Assembly (NCBI GenBank): GCA_007121785.1
Contig: SKJX01000028.1
Location: 1-35,705, forward strand
Length of the DNA stretch: 35,705 bases
From: Nitriliruptoraceae bacterium
Lineage (GTDB): Bacteria > Actinomycetota > Nitriliruptoria > Nitriliruptorales > Nitriliruptoraceae
Reading direction: 5' to 3'
Under the pieces are notes generated by a model. It had not been told where the DNA came from, searched no databases, and was given only the letters and a program-made list of their open reading frames with translations. Within the stretch, counting starts at the first letter, position 1. Each line of letters opens with the position of its first letter. The position numbers and the translations under genes were made by a program. Positions 1-8,162 of the stretch are shown in pieces.

Positions 1-165
1 CAGCTCGGCCAGGGCAAGGAGAAGGCGCGGCTGTTCCTCAAGGAGAACCTCGACCTCGCCGCGGAGATCGAGAAGAAGATCAAGGAGAAGCTCGGCATCG
101 ACCCGGCCGCGGCGGACCCGGTGGAGGAACTCGACGACGTCGATGAGCCGGACGCCGACGCGTGA
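1..165 (+). CDS. recA: Recombinase RecA, C-terminal fragment
   Basis: Only the last 54 codons are present because the window begins inside the gene. The visible part reads [16 protein letters not shown], then [12 protein letters not shown], then an acidic tail rich in Asp and Glu ending at TGA 163-165. This is the characteristic C-terminal domain of RecA, the ATP-dependent strand-exchange protein that also activates LexA self-cleavage. The match to mycobacterial RecA tails is close, including the [12 protein letters not shown] block. The stop overlaps the GTG start of recX in a GTGA junction, the classical recA-recX arrangement. Promoter and ATPase core lie outside the window. Confidence 0.93.
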   Translation, partial: QLGQGKEKARLFLKENLDLAAEIEKKIKEKLGIDPAAADPVEELDDVDEPDADA

Positions 166-959
166 GCCGCGACGTGCCGTTCCGCGACGCGGAAGCCTGG
201 CTCGCCGAACAGGGCGTGGAACGCGTCCCGCTGCGGGTCGACCCGGACACGCCACCGGACGCGGCGCCCGGGGAGGCCCCTTCGGAACAGCCGCCGGCAC
301 CGGACGCGGGAACGGACGAGGCCGAGGTCGACCCGTCGGCACCGACGACGGCCCGGGCCGACCAGGTCACCGCGACCGAAGCGACGCGGCTCGCGAGCCA
401 ATCGGACGCTGACCAAGCGCTCCGGCAGGCGGACGCGTCGGCGGTGCCGGACACGGACGCTCGCGGCCTCGGCGATGACGTCGCCGAGGCGCTCGCGTTC
501 GTGCGTCGCTCCACCGCCAACACCCCGCAGGCGGAGGCGCGCGTCGCAGAGAAGCTCGCGGACCGCGGTTGGGATCGGGCGATCATCGACCGGGCGATGG
601 AAGAGGCCCGGCGTGAGGGTCTGGTCGACGACGCCGCCATGGTCGTCGCGCTCGTGGCCGAGCGCCGGGCGAAAGGCCACGCGCCGTTCCGGATCCGGCG
701 GGACCTGCAACAGCGAGGCTTCCCCGACGCGCTGCTCGACGAGGCGCTCGCGCCGGCCGAATCCGAGGATCAGGAAGCGGCGGCCTTCGCGGTCGCCAAG
801 GAGAAGGCGGACCGCAGCACCGGGCTGAGCGCGGAGTCCGCGTTCCGACGGGTCGTCGGCCACGTCGCCCGACGCGGCTACCCGGAAGGGCTCGCCCGCA
901 AGGTCGCCCGTGAGGCGGTGTTCACCGCTCGCGAGCAGGAACGCACCGCCGGCCACTGA
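162..959 (+). CDS. recX: RecX, regulator of RecA
   Basis: 265 aa. RecX proteins bind RecA filaments and inhibit recombinase and coprotease activity. The GTG start at 162 overlaps the recA stop, so the pair is translationally coupled. The RecX three-helix repeats occupy about residues 105-262, with recognisable blocks such as [16 protein letters not shown], the signature [17 protein letters not shown] near residue 170, and [13 protein letters not shown] at the end. Residues 25-105 are an acidic, Pro/Ala/Asp-rich stretch that looks disordered. With it the protein is longer than a typical 150-220 aa RecX. Identity is clear from both context and motif. The role of the extension is unknown. Confidence 0.93.
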   Translation: MSRDVPFRDAEAWLAEQGVERVPLRVDPDTPPDAAPGEAPSEQPPAPDAGTDEAEVDPSAPTTARADQVTATEATRLASQSDADQALRQADASAVPDTDARGLGDDVAEALAFVRRSTANTPQAEARVAEKLADRGWDRAIIDRAMEEARREGLVDDAAMVVALVAERRAKGHAPFRIRRDLQQRGFPDALLDEALAPAESEDQEAAAFAVAKEKADRSTGLSAESAFRRVVGHVARRGYPEGLARKVAREAVFTAREQERTAGH

Positions 960-1030
960 CCCACCACGACCGGTCACGGACCGGTGGGTGTCGGACCACC
1001 GGCCGGTCCGCGTCCGGTCACGGACGAGGC
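960..1030. terminator. Convergent intergenic stretch with nested inverted repeats
   Basis: This spacer separates the convergent recX and ctaG genes. It contains the dodecamer CCGGTCACGGAC twice as a direct repeat (970-981 and 1014-1025). It also has short inverted repeats: ACCGGT at 969-974 and 980-985, and GGACC...GGTCC around 994-1010. Transcripts from either side could fold here, so a bidirectional termination role is plausible. There is no T-tract, so this is not a textbook intrinsic terminator. Confidence 0.35.
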
Positions 1031-1879
1031 TCACCCGCCACGAGCCAACGCTCGTGCCTCCCGAGTCCGCTGCTCCGCATCCGCCTGGTGCATCCACGCG
1101 ATGAAGCGCCGGACGGCGATGCTGGCGTAGACGAACCCCGGTGGCACCCACATCAACGCACCGGCCAACTGCTGATCCTCGAGGGCGGTGAGCCCACCGC
1201 CACCGCCGTGCACCTCGTACAACGACCGGCCAGCGAACGTCAGCAGCGCCCCCAGCACCCCACCCTGGACGATCATCGCCCCCAGGCACAGCGTGGCCAA
1301 CGCCTGCTGGCGACGGTGCCGCCGGGCGGTAGCCCAGACCTCCGCCCAGAACCACACGGCCGCTGCCAGGAACGTCGCATGCTCCACCAGGTGCAGGGCC
1401 GGGGAGACTACCGCCGCGTCGTAGGCCGGCGGGAAGTGCCAGACCCACACCACCGCGATGTGCGCCGCGGTGGCGAGCACCAGCGGCGGGGGATCCCCGA
1501 TCGCTCGGCGTAGCCGGTGGCTGCGACGCGACAGCCGGGCCAGCGCCCGGCGGCCGCCCGGCGGCAGCGCAGCTCGGACCGTGACCGTCGGCGCCCCCGC
1601 AGCCAGCAGCGGGGCGGCGACGAGAAGCAGCAGCAGGTGCTGGACCATGTGCGGCCAGAACAGTTCCTCGGCGAACGCGGCCGGTGGACCCAGATGTGCC
1701 ACCAGCACCACCCCGGCCCCCGTGAGGAAGGCCCGACGTTGCCGCGGCCGGTCGACACCGCGTTCCTGCCGGCGTCGGACCCCACGCAGGTACAGCGCGA
1801 CCAGCCCGGCGACGATCGCGATCGTCGCCGGGTCGAGGACCCACGCCGTCCACCAGCCCGCGGTCAGCATCGGCAACAT
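1031..1879 (-). CDS. ctaG: Cytochrome c oxidase assembly factor CtaG (caa3_CtaG family)
   Basis: 282 aa integral membrane protein of the caa3_CtaG family, which is needed for assembly (probably copper insertion) of caa3-type oxidase. Seven hydrophobic segments are visible. Family landmarks include the segment EELFWPHMVQHLLLLLVAAPLL near residues 70-92 with conserved His, then HIAVVWVWHFPPAYDAA and LHLVEHATFLAAAVWFW with further membrane His residues. These His pairs are the likely metal ligands. The ATG at 1879 has no strong ribosome site. It lies 55 bases after the stop of the preceding small membrane gene and the gene is the last of the respiratory operon. The family call is strong. The copper role comes from the family, not from this sequence. 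Confidence 0.9.
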   Translation of the reverse strand: MLPMLTAGWWTAWVLDPATIAIVAGLVALYLRGVRRRQERGVDRPRQRRAFLTGAGVVLVAHLGPPAAFAEELFWPHMVQHLLLLLVAAPLLAAGAPTVTVRAALPPGGRRALARLSRRSHRLRRAIGDPPPLVLATAAHIAVVWVWHFPPAYDAAVVSPALHLVEHATFLAAAVWFWAEVWATARRHRRQQALATLCLGAMIVQGGVLGALLTFAGRSLYEVHGGGGGLTALEDQQLAGALMWVPPGFVYASIAVRRFIAWMHQADAEQRTREARALARGG

Positions 1880-1934
1880 CCCATCGGAGCGATCGCCACC
1901 CGACCACCGGCTCCCGTATCCCAGCGCATCACGT

Positions 1935-2297
1935 TCACCAGCACGGATCGATGAACAGGACCGGCGACCACTCGATCAGCGTCACGGTGCCGAAGAAGAT
2001 CGACAAGGCCAGACCCGTCCAACCGAGGAACCGGTCCCGGCCCGCACCTGCCGCCTCCAGGTCGGCCAACGCCGCCCGTCGCAACTGCACCGCCGACAAC
2101 CCCGCGCGGGCGATCAAGGCGAGCATCACGACGGTGAGCGCGTGCAACGGCCAGGTGGTCCCCCACGTGCAGGTTCGGGGGATCAGCCAGTAGGTCAGCC
2201 CCAGGTGCACCGCCCACCACACGATCGCGCCGAGCACCGCGTCCGCTCTGCGCAACGGGCCACGCATGCGCATCGGATCCACCTCGGTGGTGGTCAT
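1935..2297 (-). CDS. Small three-helix membrane protein of the oxidase operon
   Basis: 120 aa, start ATG 2297 overlapping the ctaE stop by four bases (ATGA), so it is translationally coupled to oxidase subunit III. Three hydrophobic segments are visible: about residues 21-43 (VWWAVHLGLTYWLIPRTC), 49-70, and 92-118. Cysteines occur after helix 1 (PRTC) and at the C-terminus (DPCW), and a His lies inside helix 1. Similar small proteins with a WA-H---Y-L----C pattern sit beside ctaG in other caa3 clusters, as far as I recall, and have no assigned function. It may be an extra oxidase subunit or an assembly partner of CtaG. No known domain is recognised with confidence. Confidence 0.8.
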   Translation of the reverse strand: MTTTEVDPMRMRGPLRRADAVLGAIVWWAVHLGLTYWLIPRTCTWGTTWPLHALTVVMLALIARAGLSAVQLRRAALADLEAAGAGRDRFLGWTGLALSIFFGTVTLIEWSPVLFIDPCW

Positions 2298-2905
2298 CCA
2301 CCACCTCCCGTGGCCGGCAGCAGGTGCACCAGCGCCAGCAGCACCAGCGCCGCTGCCGCCGCGAACCACGCGTGGATCGCCGCGTGGGTCAGCTCCAGGT
2401 GACGGTCCGGGTCGACGAAGCCGACCAGCGTCTGCACCAGCACCCCGACCAGCACCAGGACCGACACGCCCAGGAACCACGCGGCGAAGCCGGTCAGGAT
2501 CCAGTAGACGGACGCGTAGGCGTGCGCGTCGTGGGGGAAGGGCAGCTGCCAGAGGTGGGCGACCAAGGTCACCACCGCAGCGGTGTGCAACCCGACGGCA
2601 CCCGCCAGGGCGATCGCTGCCCCCCGTCGCCGCTCGGCCCCCATCGTGGACCGGGCACGGGTGGCCACGAGCCCGCCCAGCACCGACAGCACCGCCGCGA
2701 TCGACGCTGGCAGTCCACTGGGAGGCTCGATGAACGGCGGCGGCCACGCCTCCTGCCCGGTGTGCAGGTACAGGGCTGCGGCCGCGAGCCCGGCCACGAA
2801 CGTCGCGACCACCGTGAGGGTCAGCCACAGGCCCCAGGTGCCCATCGCCGAGGTGCGGGCACGCTCACCGATCGGTTCCGCGGTACGTGAATGCTGGACA
2901 GCCAT
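2294..2905 (-). CDS. ctaE: Cytochrome c oxidase subunit III
   Basis: 203 aa. The ATG at 2905 shares its A with the ctaD stop (TGATG), so translation is coupled. Five hydrophobic segments fit the short bacterial subunit III fold: GLWLTLTVVATFVAGLAAAALYL near 25-47, ASIAAVLSVLGGLVA, IALAGAVGLHTAAVVTLV, SVYWILTGFAAWFLGVSVLVLVG, and WFAAAAALVLLALVHLL. The pattern HAYASVYWILTGFAA...HA and the later H-AIHAWF helix correspond to the second half of subunit III. It stabilises the catalytic core and contains no redox centre. A longer upstream start is possible but would overlap ctaD by 126 bases. Position between ctaD and the small membrane gene supports the call. Confidence 0.87.
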   Translation of the reverse strand: MAVQHSRTAEPIGERARTSAMGTWGLWLTLTVVATFVAGLAAAALYLHTGQEAWPPPFIEPPSGLPASIAAVLSVLGGLVATRARSTMGAERRRGAAIALAGAVGLHTAAVVTLVAHLWQLPFPHDAHAYASVYWILTGFAAWFLGVSVLVLVGVLVQTLVGFVDPDRHLELTHAAIHAWFAAAAALVLLALVHLLPATGGGG

Positions 2906-4827
2906 CACTCGACCCCCGGCCAGAGCCACGCCGCAGCCGATGCGATCATGCCGACCAGCCCGAACACCCCGAGTGGGACCGAGTCGATCAGTACGCCCAC
3001 CAGCGCCACCGCCAAGGCGATCGACACCCACAGCGGATGCAGCGAGTGGCCCGGCAACGTCACGATGTGGTCGGGCTCAGCGTCCAGCCCGGTGGTCGCG
3101 ACCATCTGTCGGACACCGGTTTCGGGACGCTCCAACCGCCGTTGCCAGTCGGGTCGGTCAGGATCAGGGCCGTCCGGCCCGTGGTCGCCGAGCACCGAGC
3201 GGTCGTCCCACAGCGGTTCGGGGCTGTACACCTGCATCGTGGAGCGGAAGTTGTAGTTGGGGGCGGGGGAGCCGGTCGCCCACTCCAGGGTGTCGCCACC
3301 CCAGGGATCGGCTGGCGCGGTCGGTGCCCCGGGTCGATGCGCCAGGACCAGTGCGACCGTGAAGATCAGCATCCCCAGCCCCATGACGTAGGAGCCTGCC
3401 GTGGAGAGCAGGTTGAGGCCATCCCAGCCGAGCCCTTCCTCGTAGGTCCAGACCCGCCGCGGCATGCCGAACATCCCGAGCGCGTGCTGCGGGAAGAACG
3501 CCAGGTTGAACCCGAGGAAGTTGAGGGCGAAGGCCCACCCCCCGAGCTTCTCCGACATGATCCGGCCCGTGAGCTTCGGCATCCAGTGGTGCAGGGCTCC
3601 CAGGATCGGGAACAGCGACCCGCCGACCAGCACGTAGTGCAGGTGGGCGACGATGAAGTAGGTGTCGTGGACCTGCCAGTCGAACGGGACCATGGCGACC
3701 ATCACGCCGGTGATGCCACCGGCGACGAACACGAACACGAACCCGACCACGTACAGCACCGACGACGACCAGCGGATCCGGCCCCACCACAACGTGCCGA
3801 TGAACGACATGACGATCACCCCGGAGGGGATGGCGATCATGAAGCTCGCTGCCGTGAACAGCGACGTCGCCAGCAGCGGGATGCCGGTCGCGTACATGTG
3901 GTGGACCCACAGCCCGAACGACAGGATCCCGATCGCCACCAGCGAGGCGATCACCGCGGTCCGCCCCGACATCCGCCGGCCAGCCGCGGCGGTGACGATC
4001 GCGGCGGCCATCCCCAGCGCCGGGATCAGCTGGATGTAGACCTCCGGGTGTCCGAACCACCAGAACAGGTGCTGCCACAGCAGTGGATCCCCGCCGGCGG
4101 AGGCGTCGTAGAACACGGTGCCAACCTTGCGGTCGAGTTCCAGCAGCACCGTGCCGGCGACCAGCGGCGGGAACGCGAAGAGGATCATCACCGATGCGAC
4201 GAACCCGGACCAGACGAACACCGGCATCCGGAAGATCGACATGCCCGGCGCGCGGAAGCGGGCGACCAGGGTGACGATCTCGATCGCGGTGACGATGCCG
4301 GAGACCTCCAGCATCGTCACCCCGAGCAGCCAGAAGTCGAGGTTGAGCTCCGGGGCGTAGTCCGGCCCGGTCAGCGGGACGTAGGCGAACCAGCCGCTGT
4401 CGGGCACCGCGCCAGCGGCGAAGCTCGACAGCAGGAAGATCCCGCCGAGCAGGTAGACCCAGTAGCCGAGCGCGTTGAGCCGGGGCATCGGCATGTCGCG
4501 GGCACCGAGCGCCAGCGGCGCGACGTAGACCACGAACCCCTTGAGCATGGGCACCACGAACAGGAACATCATGATCGTCCCGTGCATGGTGAACAGCTCG
4601 TTGAACTGCTGGGCTCCCACCACGTCGTTGTCAGGGAAGGCCAGCTGGGTCCGCATGACCAGCGCCAACGCTCCACCGATGAGCAGGAACACGAACGAGG
4701 TGAAGACCAGCCGGCGGCCGATCGCCTTGTGGTTGCACTGCCCGAGCCAGCCGATGAAGCCCGGCCGCGCCCCCCAGATGTGGTCGAGGAGCTGGACGTC
4801 CGAGGGACGATCGGTTCCCGCGCTCAT
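2905..4827 (-). CDS. ctaD: Cytochrome c oxidase subunit I (A1-type haem-copper oxidase)
   Basis: 640 aa catalytic subunit that reduces O2 to water and pumps protons. Low-spin haem ligands are H82 (ELFTMHGT) and H397. The high-spin haem ligand is H395 (VAHLHY). CuB ligands are H260, H309 and H310, with the cross-linking Tyr in GHPEVY. The Glu of GHPEVY and D111 of GARDMPMPRLN are the D-channel residues, which places it in the A1 class. About 12 helices fill residues 35-520. After a soluble linker the last 60 residues hold a GHSLHPLW motif and two more helices, resembling a fused small subunit IV. The ATG at 4827 overlaps the ctaC stop (ATGA). Identification is certain. The subunit IV reading is inference. 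Confidence 0.97.
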   Translation of the reverse strand: MSAGTDRPSDVQLLDHIWGARPGFIGWLGQCNHKAIGRRLVFTSFVFLLIGGALALVMRTQLAFPDNDVVGAQQFNELFTMHGTIMMFLFVVPMLKGFVVYVAPLALGARDMPMPRLNALGYWVYLLGGIFLLSSFAAGAVPDSGWFAYVPLTGPDYAPELNLDFWLLGVTMLEVSGIVTAIEIVTLVARFRAPGMSIFRMPVFVWSGFVASVMILFAFPPLVAGTVLLELDRKVGTVFYDASAGGDPLLWQHLFWWFGHPEVYIQLIPALGMAAAIVTAAAGRRMSGRTAVIASLVAIGILSFGLWVHHMYATGIPLLATSLFTAASFMIAIPSGVIVMSFIGTLWWGRIRWSSSVLYVVGFVFVFVAGGITGVMVAMVPFDWQVHDTYFIVAHLHYVLVGGSLFPILGALHHWMPKLTGRIMSEKLGGWAFALNFLGFNLAFFPQHALGMFGMPRRVWTYEEGLGWDGLNLLSTAGSYVMGLGMLIFTVALVLAHRPGAPTAPADPWGGDTLEWATGSPAPNYNFRSTMQVYSPEPLWDDRSVLGDHGPDGPDPDRPDWQRRLERPETGVRQMVATTGLDAEPDHIVTLPGHSLHPLWVSIALAVALVGVLIDSVPLGVFGLVGMIASAAAWLWPGVE

Positions 4828-5978
4828 TCCAGCACCTCGAGGTAGTCGAGTAGCGCCTCGAGTTCGTCCGGCTCGAGTGTGGTCGGTGGCATCGGATTAC
4901 CGGGCTTGACCCCCCAGGGATCGACGATCAGCTCCTGGAGGTCGTCGCGCGTGTTGGGCCGGATCCCGGCCGCCAGCGACCCGCGGGAGGCCAGGTGCGT
5001 CAGGTCCGGGCCGACACCGGCGACCGCATCCGTGCCCTGCACGGCGTGGCAGGCTGCGCAGCCCGCTTCGATGAACACCCGCTGGCCTTCGACCTCCTGG
5101 TCGGTCTGCGGCTCGGCGGCGTCGGCCTGCTGCTGCTCGACCCAGGCGTCGAACTCGTCCGCTTCCTGCACCTCCAGGAACGCCACCATCTGTGCGTGGG
5201 CGATGCCGCAGTACTCCGCGCACTGCCCGCGGAACCGACCGGTCTCGGTCGGTTCGAACGTCAGCAGGTTCTCCCGGCCGGGGATCATGTCGATCTTGCC
5301 GTGGACCCGCGGGATCCAGAAGCTGTGGATCACGTCCTCGGTGGTGAGGTTCAGCCGGACCGGTCGATCCACGGGCACGTGGATCTCGTTGGCGGTGGTG
5401 ATGTCCAGTTCGGGGTAGTGGACCTCCCACCAGAACATGTGGCCGATCACGTCGATCTCGAGCTCCCCGTCGCGCTCCACGTGCGCTGTGGACGAGCCGA
5501 CCTGGCCCGAGGCGATCAACAGCAGCAGGAGGATCGCGGCCGGCACCACAATCCCACCGAGCCAGAGCAGGCGGCTGCGGGCGAGCGCATCCCGCTGGGC
5601 ATCGTCGTGTTCGTGCGGGTCCGCGACGGCGAGCGGTTCGTCCAGCTCGGCCGCGGGCGCCGTCGCGTCCGCCCGCGTCCGGGCCTCGTCGGCCGGCGGG
5701 GGGCACACCACCTCGACATCGAGGTGGTCGTCATCGGACGACGCCGGCCGACCGCGATCGGACGCGTCCCGCCGCTGACGCCACGACCGCAGCAGCGGCA
5801 CGGCCAGCAGGCCCATCACGATGATCCAGACGGCGACGCCCAACCACAGGCTCAGCGTCCACAGCCCGTCGATGTCGCTGGCCTGCGGGCTGGCCGGATC
5901 GGTGATGCGGTCGCGCGGTTCGAGGCCGCAACCGGTCAGGACGAGCAGCGCGGACAGGAGGGCGAGGCGGCGGGTCAC
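4824..5978 (-). CDS. ctaC: Cytochrome c oxidase subunit II with C-terminal cytochrome c domain (caa3 type)
   Basis: 384 aa. A lipoprotein signal with lipobox LTGC (C17) is followed by helix 40-63, an acidic linker, helix 137-157, then the cupredoxin domain. CuA ligands are visible: H218, C253, E255, C257, H261 and M264 within CAEYCGIAHAQM. A class I cytochrome c domain is fused at the C-terminus, with CAACH at 307-311 and probable Met ligand M363 in GNPMPP. Such caa3 subunits accept electrons through the attached haem c. The linker between the two helices (residues 65-136) is unusually long, about 70 residues and Asp/Ala-rich. Start is GTG 5978 in a GTGA overlap with the qcrB stop. The call is certain. 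Confidence 0.97.
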   Translation of the reverse strand: MTRRLALLSALLVLTGCGLEPRDRITDPASPQASDIDGLWTLSLWLGVAVWIIVMGLLAVPLLRSWRQRRDASDRGRPASSDDDHLDVEVVCPPPADEARTRADATAPAAELDEPLAVADPHEHDDAQRDALARSRLLWLGGIVVPAAILLLLLIASGQVGSSTAHVERDGELEIDVIGHMFWWEVHYPELDITTANEIHVPVDRPVRLNLTTEDVIHSFWIPRVHGKIDMIPGRENLLTFEPTETGRFRGQCAEYCGIAHAQMVAFLEVQEADEFDAWVEQQQADAAEPQTDQEVEGQRVFIEAGCAACHAVQGTDAVAGVGPDLTHLASRGSLAAGIRPNTRDDLQELIVDPWGVKPGNPMPPTTLEPDELEALLDYLEVLE

Positions 5979-7336
5979 GGTGCCTCCTCGGTCGGGTCAG
6001 CCGCTGTCGGCACCGTGGCGGTGGTGTCGACGGATGTGGTCGACGGTCGACGGGCACGTCGACGGGCGGCGGCGACCGCGGCAGCGGTGGCCAACACGGG
6101 CAGGGCGATGGCCAGGACCTGGAAGGTGGCGACGACCCGCTCGACCGCGACGCCCAGCCAGAACGACAGCACGTCGACGCCGGCGGCCAGGCTCAGCACC
6201 AAGGCCAGCGTGGTCACCCCGGTGACCGTCCCCGCACGCAACGGCACGTCGAGCGGATGGTCGAGGGCGTGGTGCTGTCGGTGGTCGCCCAGGCGCCACC
6301 GTTCGAGCAGCGGGTACAGCGCGACGCCGGCGACCAGCAGTCCCGGGATGACCACGCCGGCGATCAGCACGTTGGTGATGCGAACGGTGCCGATGATCAG
6401 ATCGATCGCCGGAACGATGCGCAAGCCCCCGGTCAGGAAGAACAGCGGCCACGGCGGATGGACGCTGTTGGTGGCCTCCGCGGTCAGGAACGGGCCTTCG
6501 AGTTCCGCGTCACTCCACGGCACGAGCACGGCAGAGATCAGCAGCAGCGCCGTCAGCGCGGTGGTGAGCAGCGCGAACCGGGTGACGGCGTCGGGCCACA
6601 GCGGACGTCCGACGGCGACCACCTCGACGTCCACGTCCGAGCGGCGGACCGCAGCCGGGCGGCGGCGGTGCACCAGCACCAGGTGGCCGACCAGCAGGCC
6701 GATGAAGGCCAGCGGAAGCAGGATCACGTGGCCGACCCAGGCGATCAGCAGGAACCGGTCGCTGGGGAGCTCGCCGGCGAACAGGACGGCGCCGAGCTCC
6801 TCGCCAGCGAACGGCAGCGCGTACATGACCGATTCGGCGATGCGCAGGCTGGAGCCGGCGACCAGGCCGAACGGGAGCAGTTCGCCGGTGTAGGCGAAAC
6901 CGAGAGCGACCAGCAGCAGCCCGATGCCGGTGGCGTGGGTCAGCAGCCGCGGCGAGCGGAACGCGCCGGTCGCCAGGGTACGCAGCAGGTGCGCGACCAG
7001 CGCGATCAGGAACAGGTGCGAGGCCGCGACGTGCAACCGGCGTAGCAGCAGGCCGCCGGGCATGTCCTCGCTGATCGTGACGATCGAGGCGAACGCCGCT
7101 GGCAGCGTGCGCCCGTCGAACAGTTCCGAGCTGCCCTGGTAGACCACCGGCGCGGTGGAGGGGCGGTAGGCCAGGGCCAGGAGCAGGCCGGTGACGGTGA
7201 GCACGAGGAACGCGACCACCGCGGCGTGGCTGACCAGGGGCCAGAACCCGGTCGGCCACACCGACGGCGGCGACGCACGCCGACCGATGCGCCGGTCCAG
7301 GCTTTCGGCGAGCGAGGCGAGCGGAGACGGCGGCAC
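5975..7336 (-). CDS. qcrB: Cytochrome b subunit of menaquinol-cytochrome c reductase
   Basis: 453 aa full-length (N- and C-halves fused) cytochrome b. Haem ligands are H102/H116 (13 residues between them) and H203/H218 (14 residues between them). The latter spacing is typical of cytochrome b6 and of menaquinol-using complexes. The Qo-site motif usually written PEWY is replaced by PPWP at 294-297 (SVHPPWPLFFL). Eight or nine hydrophobic helices are apparent, with a basic and Ala/Thr-rich tail. The GTG start at 7336 lies just after the qcrA stop at 7339-7341. Its stop overlaps ctaC. With QcrA and QcrC it forms the membrane complex that oxidises menaquinol and feeds the caa3 oxidase encoded directly downstream. 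Confidence 0.94.
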   Translation of the reverse strand: MPPSPLASLAESLDRRIGRRASPPSVWPTGFWPLVSHAAVVAFLVLTVTGLLLALAYRPSTAPVVYQGSSELFDGRTLPAAFASIVTISEDMPGGLLLRRLHVAASHLFLIALVAHLLRTLATGAFRSPRLLTHATGIGLLLVALGFAYTGELLPFGLVAGSSLRIAESVMYALPFAGEELGAVLFAGELPSDRFLLIAWVGHVILLPLAFIGLLVGHLVLVHRRRPAAVRRSDVDVEVVAVGRPLWPDAVTRFALLTTALTALLLISAVLVPWSDAELEGPFLTAEATNSVHPPWPLFFLTGGLRIVPAIDLIIGTVRITNVLIAGVVIPGLLVAGVALYPLLERWRLGDHRQHHALDHPLDVPLRAGTVTGVTTLALVLSLAAGVDVLSFWLGVAVERVVATFQVLAIALPVLATAAAVAAARRRARRPSTTSVDTTATVPTAADPTEEAP

Positions 7337-7338
7337 GC

Positions 7339-8157
7339 TCAGGCCCTCCCGCCGACGGGCCCAGGACGGGCGGTGAGGTCGTCGGCCGCGACGAGCGTGC
7401 CGTCGTCAGCCAGCGCCAACGGAAGTTGCGGGAGAGGTACGGACGCCGGTCCGGCGGTCGGGTGTGCTCCGCGCCGGGCGTCGAACGTGGCCTGGTGGCA
7501 GGGGCAGAACAGCGCCTGGTCGACGTCGCGGTACAGCGCGACCGCGCAGCCGGCGTGGGTGCACAGGCGGGAGTAGGCGACCAGGGTGCCGTCGATCACG
7601 CCGTCGAGCCGGGTCGGCGCTTCGGCGGCGTCCCGCAGGCGCAACAGCATCACGGCGGACCGTTCCGTGCCGGCGGCACCCTCCGGCCACACGGTGACGA
7701 CACCACCGAGGGGAACGTCCTCGGGCCGGACGCGGTCGCCGCCGATCGTGACCAGCGCGGCGCCGCGAGCCCAGCGGCCGGTCGGCGGGGGCGGGGCGGT
7801 GCGTCGCAGTCCCACCAGCGCGGCCAACCCGAGGACCACCGCGACCGCCCCGCCAGCCAGCAGGTGCCGTCGGCCGACCCGCTCGATCGGGTCGGTTGCG
7901 TCGGTTCCCTCCCGGGGCACGGGCTGTTCGCCTGCATCCTGGGTCACGACCAGATGGTGCAATGCCACGCTGGCAGCCAGCGCGGTCGCCGCCCCCAGGG
8001 TGCCCAGCACCTCGACGCCGGCACCGCCGAACCACGCGATCGTCAGCACCACGGCGAAGGCGGCGGCGGCCAACAACCAGCCGATCAGCCACGGTCGGCG
8101 GAGCCGATCGCCCTGCGGGCTCGGTCCGGACGGCTCACGCGTCTGTGAGCTGGTCAC
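7339..8157 (-). CDS. qcrA: Rieske iron-sulfur subunit, actinobacterial type
   Basis: 272 aa. Three N-terminal helices (about residues 23-43, 49-71, 98-117) match the actinobacterial QcrA architecture rather than the single-helix proteobacterial one. The Rieske domain has CTHAGC at 199-204 and CPCH at 218-221, giving the 2Fe-2S ligands C199, H201, C218 and H221 and the disulfide pair C204/C220. I chose GTG 8157 because GGAGG at 8166-8170 lies eight bases upstream. Starts further upstream would run into qcrC, whose stop is at 8163-8165. The protein transfers electrons from menaquinol at QcrB to the c-type haems of QcrC. Confidence 0.95.
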   Translation of the reverse strand: MTSSQTREPSGPSPQGDRLRRPWLIGWLLAAAAFAVVLTIAWFGGAGVEVLGTLGAATALAASVALHHLVVTQDAGEQPVPREGTDATDPIERVGRRHLLAGGAVAVVLGLAALVGLRRTAPPPPTGRWARGAALVTIGGDRVRPEDVPLGGVVTVWPEGAAGTERSAVMLLRLRDAAEAPTRLDGVIDGTLVAYSRLCTHAGCAVALYRDVDQALFCPCHQATFDARRGAHPTAGPASVPLPQLPLALADDGTLVAADDLTARPGPVGGRA

Positions 8158-8162
8158 TTGGG

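Noticed and set aside
2887-4845. A 652-codon open frame on the plus strand opposite ctaD
   Set aside because: Its product is His/Asp/Arg/Gln-rich low-complexity sequence with no family resemblance. It is the mirror frame of a strongly conserved oxidase gene in very GC-rich DNA.
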